Notes under the pieces: generated by a model
Database searches by the model: none
Told to the model about the DNA's origin: nothing
The model's input: only the letters and a program-made list of their open reading frames with translations
Shown: positions 8,659 to 19,942 of the stretch, piece after piece
How the letters are laid out: the number at the start of each line of letters is the position of its first letter
Numbering within the stretch: position 1 is the first letter of the stretch
Made by a program: the position numbers and the translations under genes
Source: Phaeodactylum tricornutum CCAP 1055/1
Taxonomy: Eukaryota > Bacillariophyta > Bacillariophyceae > Surirellales > Neidiaceae
Assembly (NCBI RefSeq): GCF_000150955.2
Contig: NC_011677.1
Location: 659,555 to 723,554 of the forward strand
DNA: 64,000 nucleotides
Reading direction: 5' to 3'

Positions 8659-10396
8659 ATGGGTGAAGAAGAATACTTGAAACAGTCGTCGCGCTTAGGG
8701 AACTTGGATCGGTAAGAGGATCGAGGACGGTTTACGTGTTCTGTGTTAATAGTTTGAAAGATACACCAACAAGTATGCGTCTAACGTCCCAACCCTTCAC
8801 TCTCACACATGTACGAAATCAACGCGGACCAGTCCACAAGTAGCCATCTTGGACTTTGGGTCCCAGTACTCCCACTTGATTGCCCGTCGCGTCCGCGAAC
8901 TCCACGTTTACTGTGAACTCTACAGTTGCCAGGTTGACGCCGCCGAACTCGCCCAACACCAACTGACGGCCGTCATTCTTTCCGGCGGTCCGAATTCCGT
9001 GTACGAAGAAGGCGCACCGCATGTGTCTCCAGAGACCTGGAAACTTATTCAAGATCGACGTATTCCCGTCCTCGGAATCTGCTACGGTATGCAGGAATTG
9101 GCACACGTATTTGGAGGCCGCGTGGAAGCAGGTCTCAAACACGAGTACGGCAAGGCCATGGTACACCGGGTAGAAGGCTGCGATTCGCAGTTGTTTGCCG
9201 ACATGCCCAGCGAATTTCAAATGTGGATGTCACACGGAGACAAGTTACATGCCGTACCGGACGGGTTTAAAGCCGTCGGCGCGACAGCCAACGCCGAATA
9301 CGTTGCGATTGAAAACTTGGCCACCCGCATGTGGGGACTCCAATTTCATCCCGAGGTCACGCACTCGCCTCTGGGGAAAACGTTGCTCCGAAATTTCGTG
9401 ATCACCATTGCTGGTGCCACACCGGATTGGGTCATGACGGATTACGCACAAGAGTTTATCGAAGAAGTCCGGGCCAAGGTAGGACCGGATGGTCACGTTT
9501 TGGGAGCCGTCAGTGGTGGAGTGGATTCGACTGTGGCTGCCGTACTTATGACGAGGGCAATTGGTGATCGCTTTCACGCCGTGCTCGTTGACAACGGCTG
9601 TCTGCGCAAGGACGAAGCCAGTGCCGTGCTCAAGCGGATGCGGGAAGACTGTGGCGTCAATCTACGCTGTGTGGATGCGAGTGACAGGTTTTTGGATCTA
9701 CTCAAGGGAGTGACGGATCCGGAAAAGAAGCGAAAGATAATTGGTGGAACATTCATCGATGTGTTTCAGGAAGAGGCTGCAAAGATTGAACGAGAAAGCG
9801 GCCCTTGTCAGTATTTACTGCAGGGAACATTGTACCCTGATGTAATTGAGAGTATCTCCTACAAGGGACCGTCGGCGACGATCAAGACACATCACAACGT
9901 TGGTGGCCTCCCAGCTTCAATGAATTTAAAACTAATCGAACCGCTACGGGAACTCTTCAAGGACGAGGTGCGAGAGCTCGGCATGGCCTTGGGCATTGAT
10001 GAAGCTAGCGTCTGGCGGCACCCCTTTCCCGGTCCAGGTCTGGCCATTCGCATAATTGGGGAAGTAACGGCCGAACGCGTCAAAATATTGCAAGAAGCTG
10101 ACGCCATTATGATTGAAGAATTGTGGCGTTCGGGACATTATCGTGCGATTGGACAAGCCTTTGTCGTTCTGTTGCCCGTTAAGTCGGTGGGGGTCATGGG
10201 CGACGGTCGCACGTATGAGAACGTCGCAGCGGTCCGTTGCGTGGAAACCACTGACTACATGACGGCCGACTTTTACCATTTGCCATACGACGTAATGGGC
10301 ACAATGAGCTCACGCATTATCAACGAAGTGCGGGGCATCAATCGCTTGTGTTACGATATCAGTTCCAAGCCGCCAGCAACAATTGAATGGGAGTAA
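8659..10396 (+). CDS. GUAA: GMP synthase (glutamine-hydrolysing)
   Basis: Converts XMP to GMP with ATP and glutamine, the last step of de novo guanylate synthesis. Inferred exons are 8659-8711 and 8761-10396 (562 residues). Class I amidotransferase domain: VAILDFGSQYSHLIARRVREL, SGGPNSVY, nucleophile Cys in GICYGMQ, and HPEVTHS supplying His and Glu. ATP pyrophosphatase domain: P-loop SGGVDSTV, LVDNGCLRK, then the dimerisation domain with PFPGPGLAIRIIGE and the C-terminal KPPATIEWE. The open frame has only a TTG at 8849, inside ILDFGSQ, so an upstream ATG is needed; ATG at 8659 spliced GATCG|GTAAGA to GAAAG|A restores frame. That 49-bp intron has a weak pyrimidine tract, so the first 35 residues are less certain than the rest. 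No targeting peptide is evident, suggesting a cytosolic enzyme. Confidence 0.95.
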
Positions 10397-11362
10397 AGAG
10401 AAGAGGTTGTTCTGTTCTTTGGTTATCGTTCCTAGACTTGAAAATCATGTGTTTTTCACAGCTAGGTAATACCGATACAGGAATGGAATGGATATATTTA
10501 GCTTTGATCCTGTTTCATAGCTGGAGAGGCAACTGATACGACTCCTTACATTAGTTTTGACCCTGTTACCTGTGTTCTGAAATGTTGCTGGGGTTTTCTC
10601 CGTCGCCAGCCAGACGGGAGTCCATGCGCTGTTGTTCGTGACAGCTGACAACTTATTGACGCAATAGCAAAGTGCGAGGAGGAGCACTGACCTACAATAG
10701 CCTCACCATATGATTCTTTATTGCGTACCAGAGAATTCTCATGAATCCAGTACTATAATTGACAAAAATGCTTCGATCGTGTTTCTGCTTCTAATGTCTG
10801 GACAGCTTGTGATTTATCAATTTCCTGATCCGGAAGAGTCCGAGTGTTCCTCTATTGCATCATAAAAGTAACGTCGTGACTTTTTAGGCAGTGGTGAAGA
10901 CTGCAGCACCCTTCGGCTCCCCCGTTCCAGCCAATCAGATATTTCGGCTGTGGCAATCCTAATCCGTGCCCGATAGAGAGAGTCAACTTTTGCAAATCAG
11001 CCTCCGACGCATCCCGTGTACTCTATAGAAAACGAGGTCTCTCGGTCCCGCTGCATACACGCTTCCTTCCTCACTACGACTCCAAAACCTTGTTGCAGCC
11101 GACATTCACGCATAGTCAAGAGCTCTCCGTCACCCTTGACCCCGACTCACTGTGAAAATCGATTCGCAGCTTTGTATCAAGGAATAAGAGCTCTCCGTCG
11201 AAACTGTGTCGACCTACCTCGTGCCGCGCTCTTTGTGTACACGGCACAAAAAAGAAATCACGGATTCACCCGAAAAGTCGATTCGTCCCGACCCCTGCCG
11301 TGTCCTACACCCTGCCCTCCCCGGCAATCTATTGTCAATTTCTACCAATACCTTTGTGACCT
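10397..11362. other. Intergenic region with 5' leader of the CHY/RING gene
   Basis: 966 bp without a supportable gene. An 80-codon frame at 10445-10687 (minus) has no recognisable domain and no ATG context that I trust. The last 300 bp are C/T-rich and probably include the promoter and 5' UTR of the downstream gene; CTCACTGTGAAA near 11146 is a near match to the dispersed motif. Confidence 0.4.
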
Positions 11363-12657
11363 ATGAGTCATCCAAACGACTACATCAATAACAACGGCAA
11401 CATGCAGGAAGACGATATTGAAATGGCTGGCAGCGACGAAGATCTCGAGGACGACGAGGAAGAGGAAGGAATGAACGAACTCGCGGAACCGGATCCCCCG
11501 GAAGAAGACGCGGCTGTCGCCCGCCGCCGCGCCATTCAAGCCATTATGCGGGACACGACCCTATCCGAACAGGACAAACGCATGCAGATTCAGTCACTCA
11601 TGAGCGGTGGACGGATGCAAGTAGCTCCACCGGCTCCGATCTTACCAGCTCCGGAAGCCAACGCCGCCTGCGTACACTACGAACGCAACTGCAACATGGT
11701 AGCACCTTGCTGTAATAGCGTCTTTGGGTGCCGCATCTGTCACGATGAGCTCAGTCCAACGGGACATCCGCCCATGAACCGATTTCTCGTGCAAGAAGTT
11801 GTCTGCAAAAATTGTAGTACTCGTCAGCGCGCCTCGTAAGTGGATTGCTGTTTGGACGTCAATATGGGCTTCGTTTCAAGACATTCGATTGTGAAGTTAT
11901 CTGACCTCTTTTTCTTTTCTGTTGCTCAGCAATCAATGCACCAATTGTCAGACAGTTTTTGGAGAATACCATTGTGGAATTTGTAACCTGTGGATGTCAA
12001 AGGTACGCTATCCCTACAGCTACTCCTGTTTCTCTCCGACCGTGTGATTGCTCGTCGAGATATTTGTACTCATGTCAGACTATTCTTTGTTACGCGTAGT
12101 CCAAGAAACCCTTTCATTGTGTCCAGTGTGGATTTTGCCGCGTCGGTGGTGTAGAGGCGTTCCGCCACTGCAACGAATGCTGCATGTGCATTTCCGTCAC
12201 AGTCTTTGACAACCACCAGTGCTTCAAGGACAAGTATAAGAACAATTGCCCCGTCTGCCACGAAGACATGTTTAGTTCGCGGCAGTCCCCCCAAGACTTA
12301 CCTTGCGGTCACGCTATTCACGCCCACTGTTTTCGGAAACTGGCCGGCTTTGATTACCGGTGTCCAATTTGTAAAAAGACGGTCGTATCGCAGCAAAGCA
12401 TGGCGGCGGCATGGGAAGCGCGCGCACGGGATATTGCCGAGCATCCAATGCCGGCGGATTTGCAACGTATCGTGGATATTATGTGCAATGATTGCGAAGC
12501 GAAATCACATCGTCAGCAGTGGCACTTTCTGGGTATTCAGTGTCCGCGCTGCTCCTCGTTCAATACGGTGGTAGAGCAGGTTTTGAGTACCGGTGGGGAG
12601 TCGACGTTACCGAATAATTTTAACTCTTCGACGGGCAATGGTGGTGCGAGACCGTGA
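11363..12657 (+). CDS. RCHY1/PIRH2-like E3 ubiquitin ligase (CHY, CTCHY, RING-H2), three exons
   Basis: Exons 11363-11835, 11930-12002 and 12100-12657 join in frame to give 367 residues (GCCTC|GTAAGT...GCTCAG|C; AAG|GTACGC...GCGTAG|TCC). The N-terminal about 95 residues are acidic (DEDLEDDEEEEG). The CHY zinc finger follows (CVHYERNCNMVAPCCNSVFGCRICHDE), then VVCKNCSTRQ.ASNQCTNCQTVFGEYHCGICNLW, the CTCHY finger (FHCVQCGFCRVGG...HCNECCMC), and a RING-H2 (CPVCHEDMFSSRQ...LPCGHAIHAHCF....DYRCPICKK). A zinc-ribbon-like tail (MCNDCEAK....CPRCSSFNT) ends the protein. This is the domain order of RCHY1/PIRH2 and plant MIEL1/BRUTUS C-termini, which ubiquitylate transcription factors. Substrate here is unknown. 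All metal ligands appear intact. Confidence 0.92.
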
Positions 12658-12770
12658 CAACATGGCCGGGTCGATTTTAGTCAAAAGCCTGGCCGGTTTT
12701 AGCGGATACACTGCGCATCTTTAATAAACTAAACAGACTTCAACGCAAATGCGCTTTTGCTTCTATACAT

Positions 12771-13511
12771 TTATCGCCGTCCCGGTCCACTGTTTCCCTG
12801 ACGTCGGCCTGGAGTACGGCCGAGCTGAAATTGTTCCTGAAAGGACAGACCGTCGTCCAGTTGTGAAGCCGTGTCTTCACCAGGTTTGGTCATTTCTTCG
12901 ACCAATTCCTCTGCTTCTACAATCGCCTTCAGGACTTCGCGTTTGTTTGACTCGCACAACATACCACCAATAAACATCTCAAAAAGAATCAAAAGTGACT
13001 TATGCAAGGAAAATACCAAGTCCAGTTCGCAAACTGTAGCAAAAGGATTGAAAAGGCAGAGATTAGCGCCCGCCATCTTCAAAGAGAGCACTTGTGATGG
13101 CATAAATTCAAGAAACACAGCTCAACAAAAAAAAACAATGTACTTACCGGAATTAAAATATCCATCCAGAGCTTCCACAAACAAATGGATCTGTTCCAAC
13201 ACTATAAGTTCGTTGAGACCTTGTGGTACGCCGACCACAAAGTACAAGGACGCGTAGCGCCGGTAGACGAACTTGTAAGTGCCCTTTTCAATAATGTTGC
13301 ACATCTTTGGAGCCCGGGGAAGGATATCAGCTTGAATGTCACGGACAATACGACGCTTATCCGATTCTGAATAGGATGAAAAGAATTCACTCAAGCGAAT
13401 CTTGCCTTGCCGGCTCATGAGCACGATAAAGTCCCACCCACAAGCGGCTTTGCCCGTTTCAACTGCTTCCCCAGCAATATCTGTCGTGGTCATGGTGTAT
13501 CGGTTCGACAT
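12771..13511 (-). CDS. Clathrin adaptor complex small (sigma) subunit, AP-1-like
   Basis: Exons 13148-13511 and 12771-13033; AATTCCG|GTAAGT to GCTACAG|TT makes Y-F-N-S-V-C-E-L-D-L-V-F, the conserved sigma junction. The longin fold is clear: WDFIVLMSRQGKIRLSEFF, PK.CNIIEKGTYKFVYRRYASLYFVVGV, NELIVLEQIHLFVEALDGYF, then FSLHKSLLILFEMFIGGMLCESNKREVL. SRQGK and KxxYRRYASLYF are closer to AP-1/AP-2 sigma than to AP-3 or AP-4. It would form the core of the adaptor that selects cargo at the trans-Golgi/endosome. The chosen ATG (13511) gives about 22 residues ahead of the usual start (family members begin M-I-x-F) and the C-terminus is about 30 residues longer than usual, ending G/R-rich. An alternative first exon is possible. 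The 208-residue length compares with about 158 in the family. Confidence 0.85.
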
Positions 13512-14131
13512 TTCTGCGATTCGGAAACAAGCGGAAGAAATTGAAGAAGTACGCAGCTTTAACGGTGTTATGAGTGTTGCTTTCAAATTGCTTTGTAGTT
13601 GCTGGTCCCTTCGCCATGGTCGGCACGATACCCTGCAGCGAGCAAGAAAAATACGGATATCCGACAGACGGTCTACTCAAGCACAAGTATGACTGAAGAC
13701 ATAGAGAGGGGAACGAATAAATTTACAATTAACTGTAAATGAGAGATGGACACATACTCAACTCGATGACCTTCTTATTGAAGATGACATGGATGACCAA
13801 TTCGTGGAGATGAAACCAACGACTGGTGGGTGGGTCGCGACCGTCGCAGTTCTTCGACGGTGAACATGCAAACTTATCGAATTCATAGCCAACATAGAAA
13901 TGATATATCTAAAATAGTTTGCATGTGCTATGCCCCAACGAGAACGTATATAAGCCTCAACGACTTTTCCAAGACTTTAGTTGGCAACCCCTTCCGTTGA
14001 GAACGACTTCCGTGTCCCGCTTCGCACAACGATGGAAAGTTCGTGATCTCGCCACTAGAATATGAAAAAAAGAACGAGCGCAACAATAAAAAGGGAATAG
14101 TAAAGCAAACAAAGCAAAAAGAGAAGTTGCA
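13512..14131. promoter_or_regulatory. Divergent intergenic region, AP sigma / TPR gene
   Basis: 620 bp holding both promoters. Near 13727 is TTAACTGTAAATGAG, related to the dispersed motif. The part just before the TPR start (14055-14131) is A-rich, typical of a diatom 5' leader. No gene supported. Confidence 0.4.
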
Positions 14132-15805
14132 ATGAGTGTAAGTGCGAAGGAAAGTTCCGGAAAGTGGACTGTAGGCGACCCGAAACTTGATAGCGAAAGC
14201 CAACGGGGCAGCAGCAACGGTCTTCAAGAAAAGTATGAAGCGCATGGTTCACATCCACGAGGTCTTTTGATGGCAAGTACATCCGAAGATTCAAGCCCGC
14301 CAGCAGAAATCTTACAGCAACTTCAGAAAGTTTCCTGCTCGGTGTCGGTGTCGTTATCGTCGTCGCCTTCTATCCCACTGGAAAAATTTCCAAATCAAAC
14401 TCAAGAGCAAACGATCTTCCAAGAAGAGGAGCTCACAGTCAGTGCGTGTGGCGATCGGCATAACGGCTTCATAAATACAGATATTCAAAAAGACCCAATT
14501 ACTTTACAGTCGGAAGATTCTGTTTCGCAGCCAGCGAAATCGAAAAAAAAACGAGAGAAATCCATTGAGAGACAGTCAATCTATCCGGACATCTCTTGTT
14601 CGCCCCTGCCTACTGGAGCTCCGGCACGTGTTGCCGGGCCTCGCCGACACCGCCGAACGAAAAGTGACACTTCCAGCAACCTGACTACTATTATGGAGAG
14701 GCCGCTTTCTCCACTGGAAAGCATGAGGGTTCGAACCTCATCGCCCGACTCGGTGCTGACAGCAATTCCAGAGCATGGACGGTGTCTGTCGCCGACAAGT
14801 GCCGTAAGTGTCATGCCCATTTTCCAGCCAACGTCGCCGAACTTGGAGACCTCAGCAATATTGGCTCCCCTGATCCTCCCCCCACTCGCACCTAGTAGTG
14901 AACATTCAAATGCTTACAGCAGCGGTTCTGCGTGCTATACAAAAAGCAGAAATGGATCCTTAGGATCCAGGCCTCGAGTTGTCAATCGACACCGACGAGT
15001 TAAATCTGCAGGGACCCATCAGCTTGTGGCGTTGGACACAGAAAGCTTGCTGATTTCCCAACTCCAAGATTTGCACGCTCGTCACGGAACTCAGCACGCC
15101 AAGCTTTCCTTGACATACAACGTCCTTGGGAACGTCTACTTCCGACAGCAACGCTTCGAAGCAGCAATCGAAACTTACCGGAAAGCCATTGTAGCTGCAC
15201 AGGAGAAAGACAAGGTGCCATTGGCCGACTCGTATAGTAATCTTGGTACCGTGTATTGGTCGACAGGAAATGTGGATCAAGCCATTGAGTGTTTGCAACA
15301 AGGATTGAGACTCCGACTGCAACAGGGCAATGTCTTAGCGATTGCTACCATCCACTACCAACTCGGTTTGGTCTATACCCTGCGGGGCACGTTCGACGAG
15401 GCTTTGCATCAATTTATATCGTGTATCACAGAACGAGGGGGAAAAAGTGGCCAAGAACTCGAAATAGCCCGTTCGTATGATGCGATGGGCAAAGTCTATA
15501 CGTTACGCGGCAACTTCGAGGAAGCTCTTGAGTCCTATGATCATGCGATTCGCCTCAAAGAGAGGAGGGGAGCTTCAACGGTCTCCACCTTAGAAGAAGT
15601 TGGCCGTGTTCAACACACTACGGGAGATTTACAAGCTTCGTTATCAACTTTCCAAAGTGTTTTTGATATGCTTAAACAAGAAGTTGTTGAAATGGGACTG
15701 AGCTCGTCCAAGCAAGCCCAAATGAGCGATACTCGCAGCATTATTTCGGGAATTTCCAAAGAACTCGAGGAATTGTCTGTTGGACGAGGCCATTTTAATA
15801 AATAG
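14132..15805 (+). CDS. Tetratricopeptide-repeat protein, function unknown
   Basis: 557 residues in one exon from ATG at 14132. The first about 310 residues are Ser/Pro-rich and probably disordered, with basic patches (KSKKKREKSIERQ, RRHRRTKSDTSSN, RHRRVKSAGTHQ) that look like phosphorylation-site contexts (RxxS). The C-terminal 230 residues carry about five consecutive TPRs: LTYNVLGNVYFRQQRFEAAIETYRKAI, ADSYSNLGTVYWSTGNVDQAIECLQQGL, ATIHYQLGLVYTLRGTFDEALHQFI, ARSYDAMGKVYTLRGNFEEALESYDHAI and a weaker STLEEVGRVQHTTGDLQASLSTFQSV. The LG.VY..G....A spacing resembles kinesin light chain and LGN-type TPRs, which bind peptides. The family is widespread in diatoms, but I cannot assign a partner. Confidence 0.8.
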   Translation: MSVSAKESSGKWTVGDPKLDSESQRGSSNGLQEKYEAHGSHPRGLLMASTSEDSSPPAEILQQLQKVSCSVSVSLSSSPSIPLEKFPNQTQEQTIFQEEELTVSACGDRHNGFINTDIQKDPITLQSEDSVSQPAKSKKKREKSIERQSIYPDISCSPLPTGAPARVAGPRRHRRTKSDTSSNLTTIMERPLSPLESMRVRTSSPDSVLTAIPEHGRCLSPTSAVSVMPIFQPTSPNLETSAILAPLILPPLAPSSEHSNAYSSGSACYTKSRNGSLGSRPRVVNRHRRVKSAGTHQLVALDTESLLISQLQDLHARHGTQHAKLSLTYNVLGNVYFRQQRFEAAIETYRKAIVAAQEKDKVPLADSYSNLGTVYWSTGNVDQAIECLQQGLRLRLQQGNVLAIATIHYQLGLVYTLRGTFDEALHQFISCITERGGKSGQELEIARSYDAMGKVYTLRGNFEEALESYDHAIRLKERRGASTVSTLEEVGRVQHTTGDLQASLSTFQSVFDMLKQEVVEMGLSSSKQAQMSDTRSIISGISKELEELSVGRGHFNK

Positions 15806-15981
15806 CACGTCTGGACAAAGGATATCGAATCGAGGTTTAAAGGAAGTGTTTGCCTTTTATTTATTGTAAAGTCTTCTCGCGACAGCCGCTACACCTTTAT
15901 CACAAAATTAGTTTGACAGTCGACCACTTTTCGCTAATTTCATGATTTTCTCGGATCACATACTCTTCTATATTTTTTTAT

Positions 15982-17934
15982 TCAAGCCGATAGATTTTTT
16001 TCCACCTCGATGTTGGCACAATCCCCCGCCTCTTCTGTTACTTGATACTCCATTGAGATGTCCCAACGCGAACTCGGCGCTTGTGATCCCACGTATTTGA
16101 TGAATCGTAATGTACCAGGGTCACGGTAAACCAACGATAGGGTATTATTGCTTGCGGACACACTTAACAATCCGGTGTCGTCATCCTCGTGGTACTCATC
16201 CGCAGCTGCTTCGCTACCCTCTTCATCATCTGCTGCAATGTAACACTCAAATGCACCTACATCGCCAGACTGCCAAGCTACATCCGCTTCCAAAGGATCA
16301 TCCGTTTCGGCAACATCCTCACCTTGCCCGGCCACGAAACACAAAGTCGCGTCCAAAACCGACGTGAGCTGTAATAGTCCGTAATGGGCGACTGTATAAT
16401 CCAGACCGGGACGAAACCGACGAACGTGTCCACGGTAGGAAGTCGGAGACAAGGACGTAATTGACAGCAAAAAACGCAAAAAGACGGAGGACTGCAACAC
16501 ATGCTGCAAATGTGCGAGAATTTCTCCCGTTTCTACAAGATCGGCGGAATCGTCAGAAATCCGATTTGTGTATTGGAGGTAGCGCTGTTTGTGTGAGGGT
16601 CCCACCAATTTCCAATCTTTCGTTACCCCCGCGGTGTACCCGTCGGAACTTTCCTGTTTCTCTTCCTCGGTAGCTTTCCTAAGCTTGTCGACCCAGTGCG
16701 GTAGCAAAAAGTTGCGCAACTGGACACTCGAGTCTTCCTCAAATCTTTGATTAATCTCACGGATTGCGTCCGGATTTAGGTAAACAGGATGAACGTATTT
16801 TCTCAGGAAATTCAGATCTTCGTTGAACAAGATACAAACATCGGTTGTGGCACTCATTAATGAGTGCGGCGGTATCTCAACTGGGGTGAATGGCGATTCG
16901 AAATGATCTGATGTCGCCTTGAGACGCTCTAAGGTCGCTTTTCCAATACCTTTCGGTGGTTTGTCGGTGTGATACCAGCCCTGAAGTGATAGCCTTGGGC
17001 GATCTCCAAAAACTTCCTGTACCGCATGGAAAGAAAATCCTGGTCGAACCTCGAAAAAGCCCATGTGGTTGAACAGTGGGAGAATGGTCTTGGACGGTAC
17101 ACAATTGGGCAGTCGCTGCTTGGCCTCTCCTTTTCCATATTCGACACTATCATATAGCTCTAATGCACCACCCTCTTCCTCTTTCCAGCCTTCATCAGTC
17201 AAATACAGAATGTAAGATATCTTACGGGTGCCAATCACATCATCGTGACAGAGCAAATGACACCCTGTCGTATGGCAATTAAAGGCACAATCCACCTTCT
17301 CATTGAGAGTCCCGCGTTCTAGGCCGCTAACGTCTTCAATCAAATGACGCCATCCATCGCTGTACAAGAATTGGCGCAGCTGAATGGTATTTGGGAGTTT
17401 TTCCTGATTTGAATGATCGTCGATGGCCACGTTTGCCAGATCGATTGATTGATAGACACGGAACAGATCAGACTCTTTGAAATTTACTTGCGAATTACAC
17501 TTTACTTCGGTCAATACAGATTTCAGAAACTCGGGTTCGAAGATATTCTTGAATATGCCGTGTGGATACGGCCTCGACTGGGTGTAATCGGATTTAAGTT
17601 GCTCCTTGCCAGTGACAATGGCCGACTGGATCAAGTCGGCCCAGTGTACATCGGTTCTCTGGCGTTGTGCTGCAGGCTCTTCCACGTCCGATTCCGTACT
17701 GATGTGGTCACTATTTCCATTGGTGAAACTCTCGTCTTGTTTGGTAGCCGTCATGACATATGGATTGTTGTGTTTGCTCACAGGATTGCCCAGATGAGAT
17801 TCACAGTCCCAAAAAAGTAGAAGGCCAATCGACTTCGCGTTCGGTCTCATTGTTTCGTGGCTCTCTTCGTGATCGAACGAAGGATACCGGGTCGTGCGGC
17901 GGACGGACCCTTTTCTTGGGAACGCCTTTCCCAT
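15982..17934 (-). CDS. OGFOD1/Tpa1-type 2-oxoglutarate Fe(II) prolyl hydroxylase
   Basis: About 650 residues from ATG at 17934 (the frame itself opens at a TTG). Two double-stranded beta-helix domains, as in yeast Tpa1 and human OGFOD1, which hydroxylate a proline of ribosomal protein uS12 and affect translation termination. Catalytic domain: CHLLCHDDVIGTRKISYILYL supplies H-x-D (about residues 230/232), FEVRPGFSFHAVQEV the distal His (about 303) and RPRLSLQGW the 2OG-binding Arg (about 314). W..EEGGALELYD is the usual GG strand. The second, non-catalytic domain runs from about 400 to the end and includes the FLPHWVDKLR and R.FRPGLDYTVAHYG motifs of the family's C-terminal domain. Residues 1-95 are poorly conserved, with several in-frame ATGs (one at MTATKQDES), so the exact start is uncertain. 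Family function is well known; diatom substrate is inferred. Confidence 0.9.
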   Translation of the reverse strand: MGKAFPRKGSVRRTTRYPSFDHEESHETMRPNAKSIGLLLFWDCESHLGNPVSKHNNPYVMTATKQDESFTNGNSDHISTESDVEEPAAQRQRTDVHWADLIQSAIVTGKEQLKSDYTQSRPYPHGIFKNIFEPEFLKSVLTEVKCNSQVNFKESDLFRVYQSIDLANVAIDDHSNQEKLPNTIQLRQFLYSDGWRHLIEDVSGLERGTLNEKVDCAFNCHTTGCHLLCHDDVIGTRKISYILYLTDEGWKEEEGGALELYDSVEYGKGEAKQRLPNCVPSKTILPLFNHMGFFEVRPGFSFHAVQEVFGDRPRLSLQGWYHTDKPPKGIGKATLERLKATSDHFESPFTPVEIPPHSLMSATTDVCILFNEDLNFLRKYVHPVYLNPDAIREINQRFEEDSSVQLRNFLLPHWVDKLRKATEEEKQESSDGYTAGVTKDWKLVGPSHKQRYLQYTNRISDDSADLVETGEILAHLQHVLQSSVFLRFLLSITSLSPTSYRGHVRRFRPGLDYTVAHYGLLQLTSVLDATLCFVAGQGEDVAETDDPLEADVAWQSGDVGAFECYIAADDEEGSEAAADEYHEDDDTGLLSVSASNNTLSLVYRDPGTLRFIKYVGSQAPSSRWDISMEYQVTEEAGDCANIEVEKNLSA

Positions 17935-18220
17935 TCGTACCCTAGTCAACAAATTCAGTCGTAGTGGACCTGGTGATGTGACATAGGCAGTATGTCACAG
18001 TACCTATAATTTAATCTTGTGTTTCGTATTATCACGTCCTCTCTGGGGTAAATATGGACCTACGTATTTACTACAGTGAGATTTACTCTCTAGCTCTAGA
18101 GTAGGCGAAAGTTACAATTAGAAGTAGACCCTAAAGTTGCAAGCGAATTGCATAATATGCTTTAGAGCAACCCATTAGAGGTCGGTTTCCGTTTCCAATC
18201 TGACTGTCGTTCGGTAATGG

Positions 18221-19942
18221 CTATATAGATTCTTCCATGACCAGTTCTTCTAGTCGTCGAGCAACTTCGACGGCTGTAGGCCGGTCCTCTGGTTTAAACT
18301 TCCAACAATCCTCCATGACTTCGACAAACTTCCGTTCAATTGAATCACGCTTTTTATACCGCGGATCAATGAAAGGTAGTTTGCCTGCCATGAATTTATC
18401 CATCATCTCTTCCTCGTCGGTTATCTCGTCAAACGGAATGAGACCAGTTAATAAACTAAACATTATTGATCCAAGCGAGAAGATATCAATCTTTTCCGTC
18501 AGCTCTTTTTCGGCGTACTCTTCAGGCGACCGACACTGCACAAAGGGGTATATAGAATCGATACCGAACATTAAGAGGATTTTTAGGTAGAAAATTGTAC
18601 CCTCTCGCTGTACAAACTTACATCGCCATGTCTGCCACTGTTCCGGTACACTTTGAAGCGCTTCAAAAGCGGATCCCACACTCGTTCTTTAGTTCTACTA
18701 AAATCATTGAGCTTGATATGATCGTTATTCCCCAAAAGAAACTGTGCAAGCTTCAAATCGTCGTGGATTAGGTCAATCGAGTGCATAGCTTCTATACCTC
18801 TGTGAATCGGCAAAAATGGCAATTCTGCTTTTTAGCATTCTAGTTTCCGATCTTCGCATCTTCACCAGCCTTTACAGTTAACGTCAACGTACCTTGCCAT
18901 GTCCAGAGCATACTTTACTTTTTGAGTCAAAGTAAACTTATTTAGTGGATTGACATCGACTGTGTCATATAGAGTGACGTTCTTTCGCTTCAGAAAGGGA
19001 GCGGCTTTTTCTTTCATGTCACCTCGCGGGAAATTTTCCACGAGCACTGAAAGGTGGCAGAAAGCGTACATATCGACTATGTATTGACTAGACGCCAAAC
19101 GGCTCATGACGTATGCTTCCATCCGAACATATTCAAGATACTTGTCGCTGAGATCCTCACTGAATTCCTTGAAGACAACTGTTTCTGTCAAGTTGCCAAT
19201 GTGCAGGTTTAAGCTGTATGCCGCTCGATACGCACCTTCACTGGAGTACGAAAGCAGCTATTGAGCAAGGTAAAACTGTTCAGCATCTTTCTTTCGGAAT
19301 CATTTTAACATACCCTAGCAAGTTCGACCGGTGAGATAAGTTCTCGTTGTTGAGCCCAAGCTCGTGAAAGCTGTTGCCTAAAAGTTGTCCAGAGCAACAA
19401 GAAGAATGAGTACCATCAGGTAGCACAAAAGTCATCCAAGTTCAGTCAAGGAAGTGCTTACAATTTAAAGGTCGATAATCCGGACAACCTGCCCACTTGC
19501 AGTTTCGGCTAGGCGTTTCATCAAAATTTTCTTTTTCGATAGCCAACAAGTTGTTAAGGTATGAGTATGTCTTTATTTCTCGGACTTCACCACCAGTTGA
19601 AACGTATTCAACGTCCCCGTAGTCCGGACGAAGATGTCTCCGCTGGCTTGGCATTGCTGTTTGCGGTAAATTCACTGGGGGTAAGATGAGCTTCTCAGTG
19701 GCGTTTTGTTTGCCTGCTGTTTTTGAAGATGAATATGGCTTCACGTCTGGTTGTTGTACGAAGGAAGCCAGGTTGCTAGTCCTTGAAAGGCTTTTATTGC
19801 ATTGGACTATATTTCTCAGGGATATGAAAACGATGCAAGACGCCACGCTTTTCGACAAGCAATCGATTGTGCAGCATCTGCGTTGTGGCTGCGTGGTTCT
19901 CCCAGTCAAGCCGTTCTGTTCCTTTAAGCCGGCAAAAAACAT
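18221..19942 (-). CDS. Atypical protein kinase, five exons, 5' end uncertain
   Basis: Exons placed at 19462-19942 (start uncertain), 19314-19377, 18893-19240, 18622-18799 and 18221-18535; every join keeps frame. Splicing restores LNCNSFHELGL, a pre-kinase motif I associate with diatom kinases, then the nucleotide loop LLGEGAYRAAYSL, the beta-3 lysine VVFKEF, the C-helix RMEAYVM, catalytic loop LIHDDLKLAQFLL, LNDFSRTK, then the activation-segment end CRSPEEYAEKELTEKIDIFSLG and PEDRPTAVEVARRLEELV. The family resembles plant receptor-like/TKL kinases. Departures: third loop glycine is Arg, HRD is HDD (catalytic Asp kept), the metal-binding Asn of the catalytic loop is Gln, and DFG is DFS. Lysine, C-helix Glu and both Asp are present, so activity is possible but unusual. 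No clear transmembrane segment is seen upstream; the N-terminal exon is poorly defined. Confidence 0.78.

Noticed and set aside
14718-14745. GAGGGTTCGAACCTC, resembling a tRNA T-arm/B box
   Set aside because: It lies inside the TPR gene's open frame, and no acceptor, D arm or anticodon arm surrounds it.
19314-19377. Alternative reading of kinase exon 2 as QQLSRAWAQQRELISPVELAR
   Set aside because: It needs a phase that the GTAAGC donor of exon 1 does not provide; the chosen frame restores the CNSFHELG motif and joins to LLGEGAYR.
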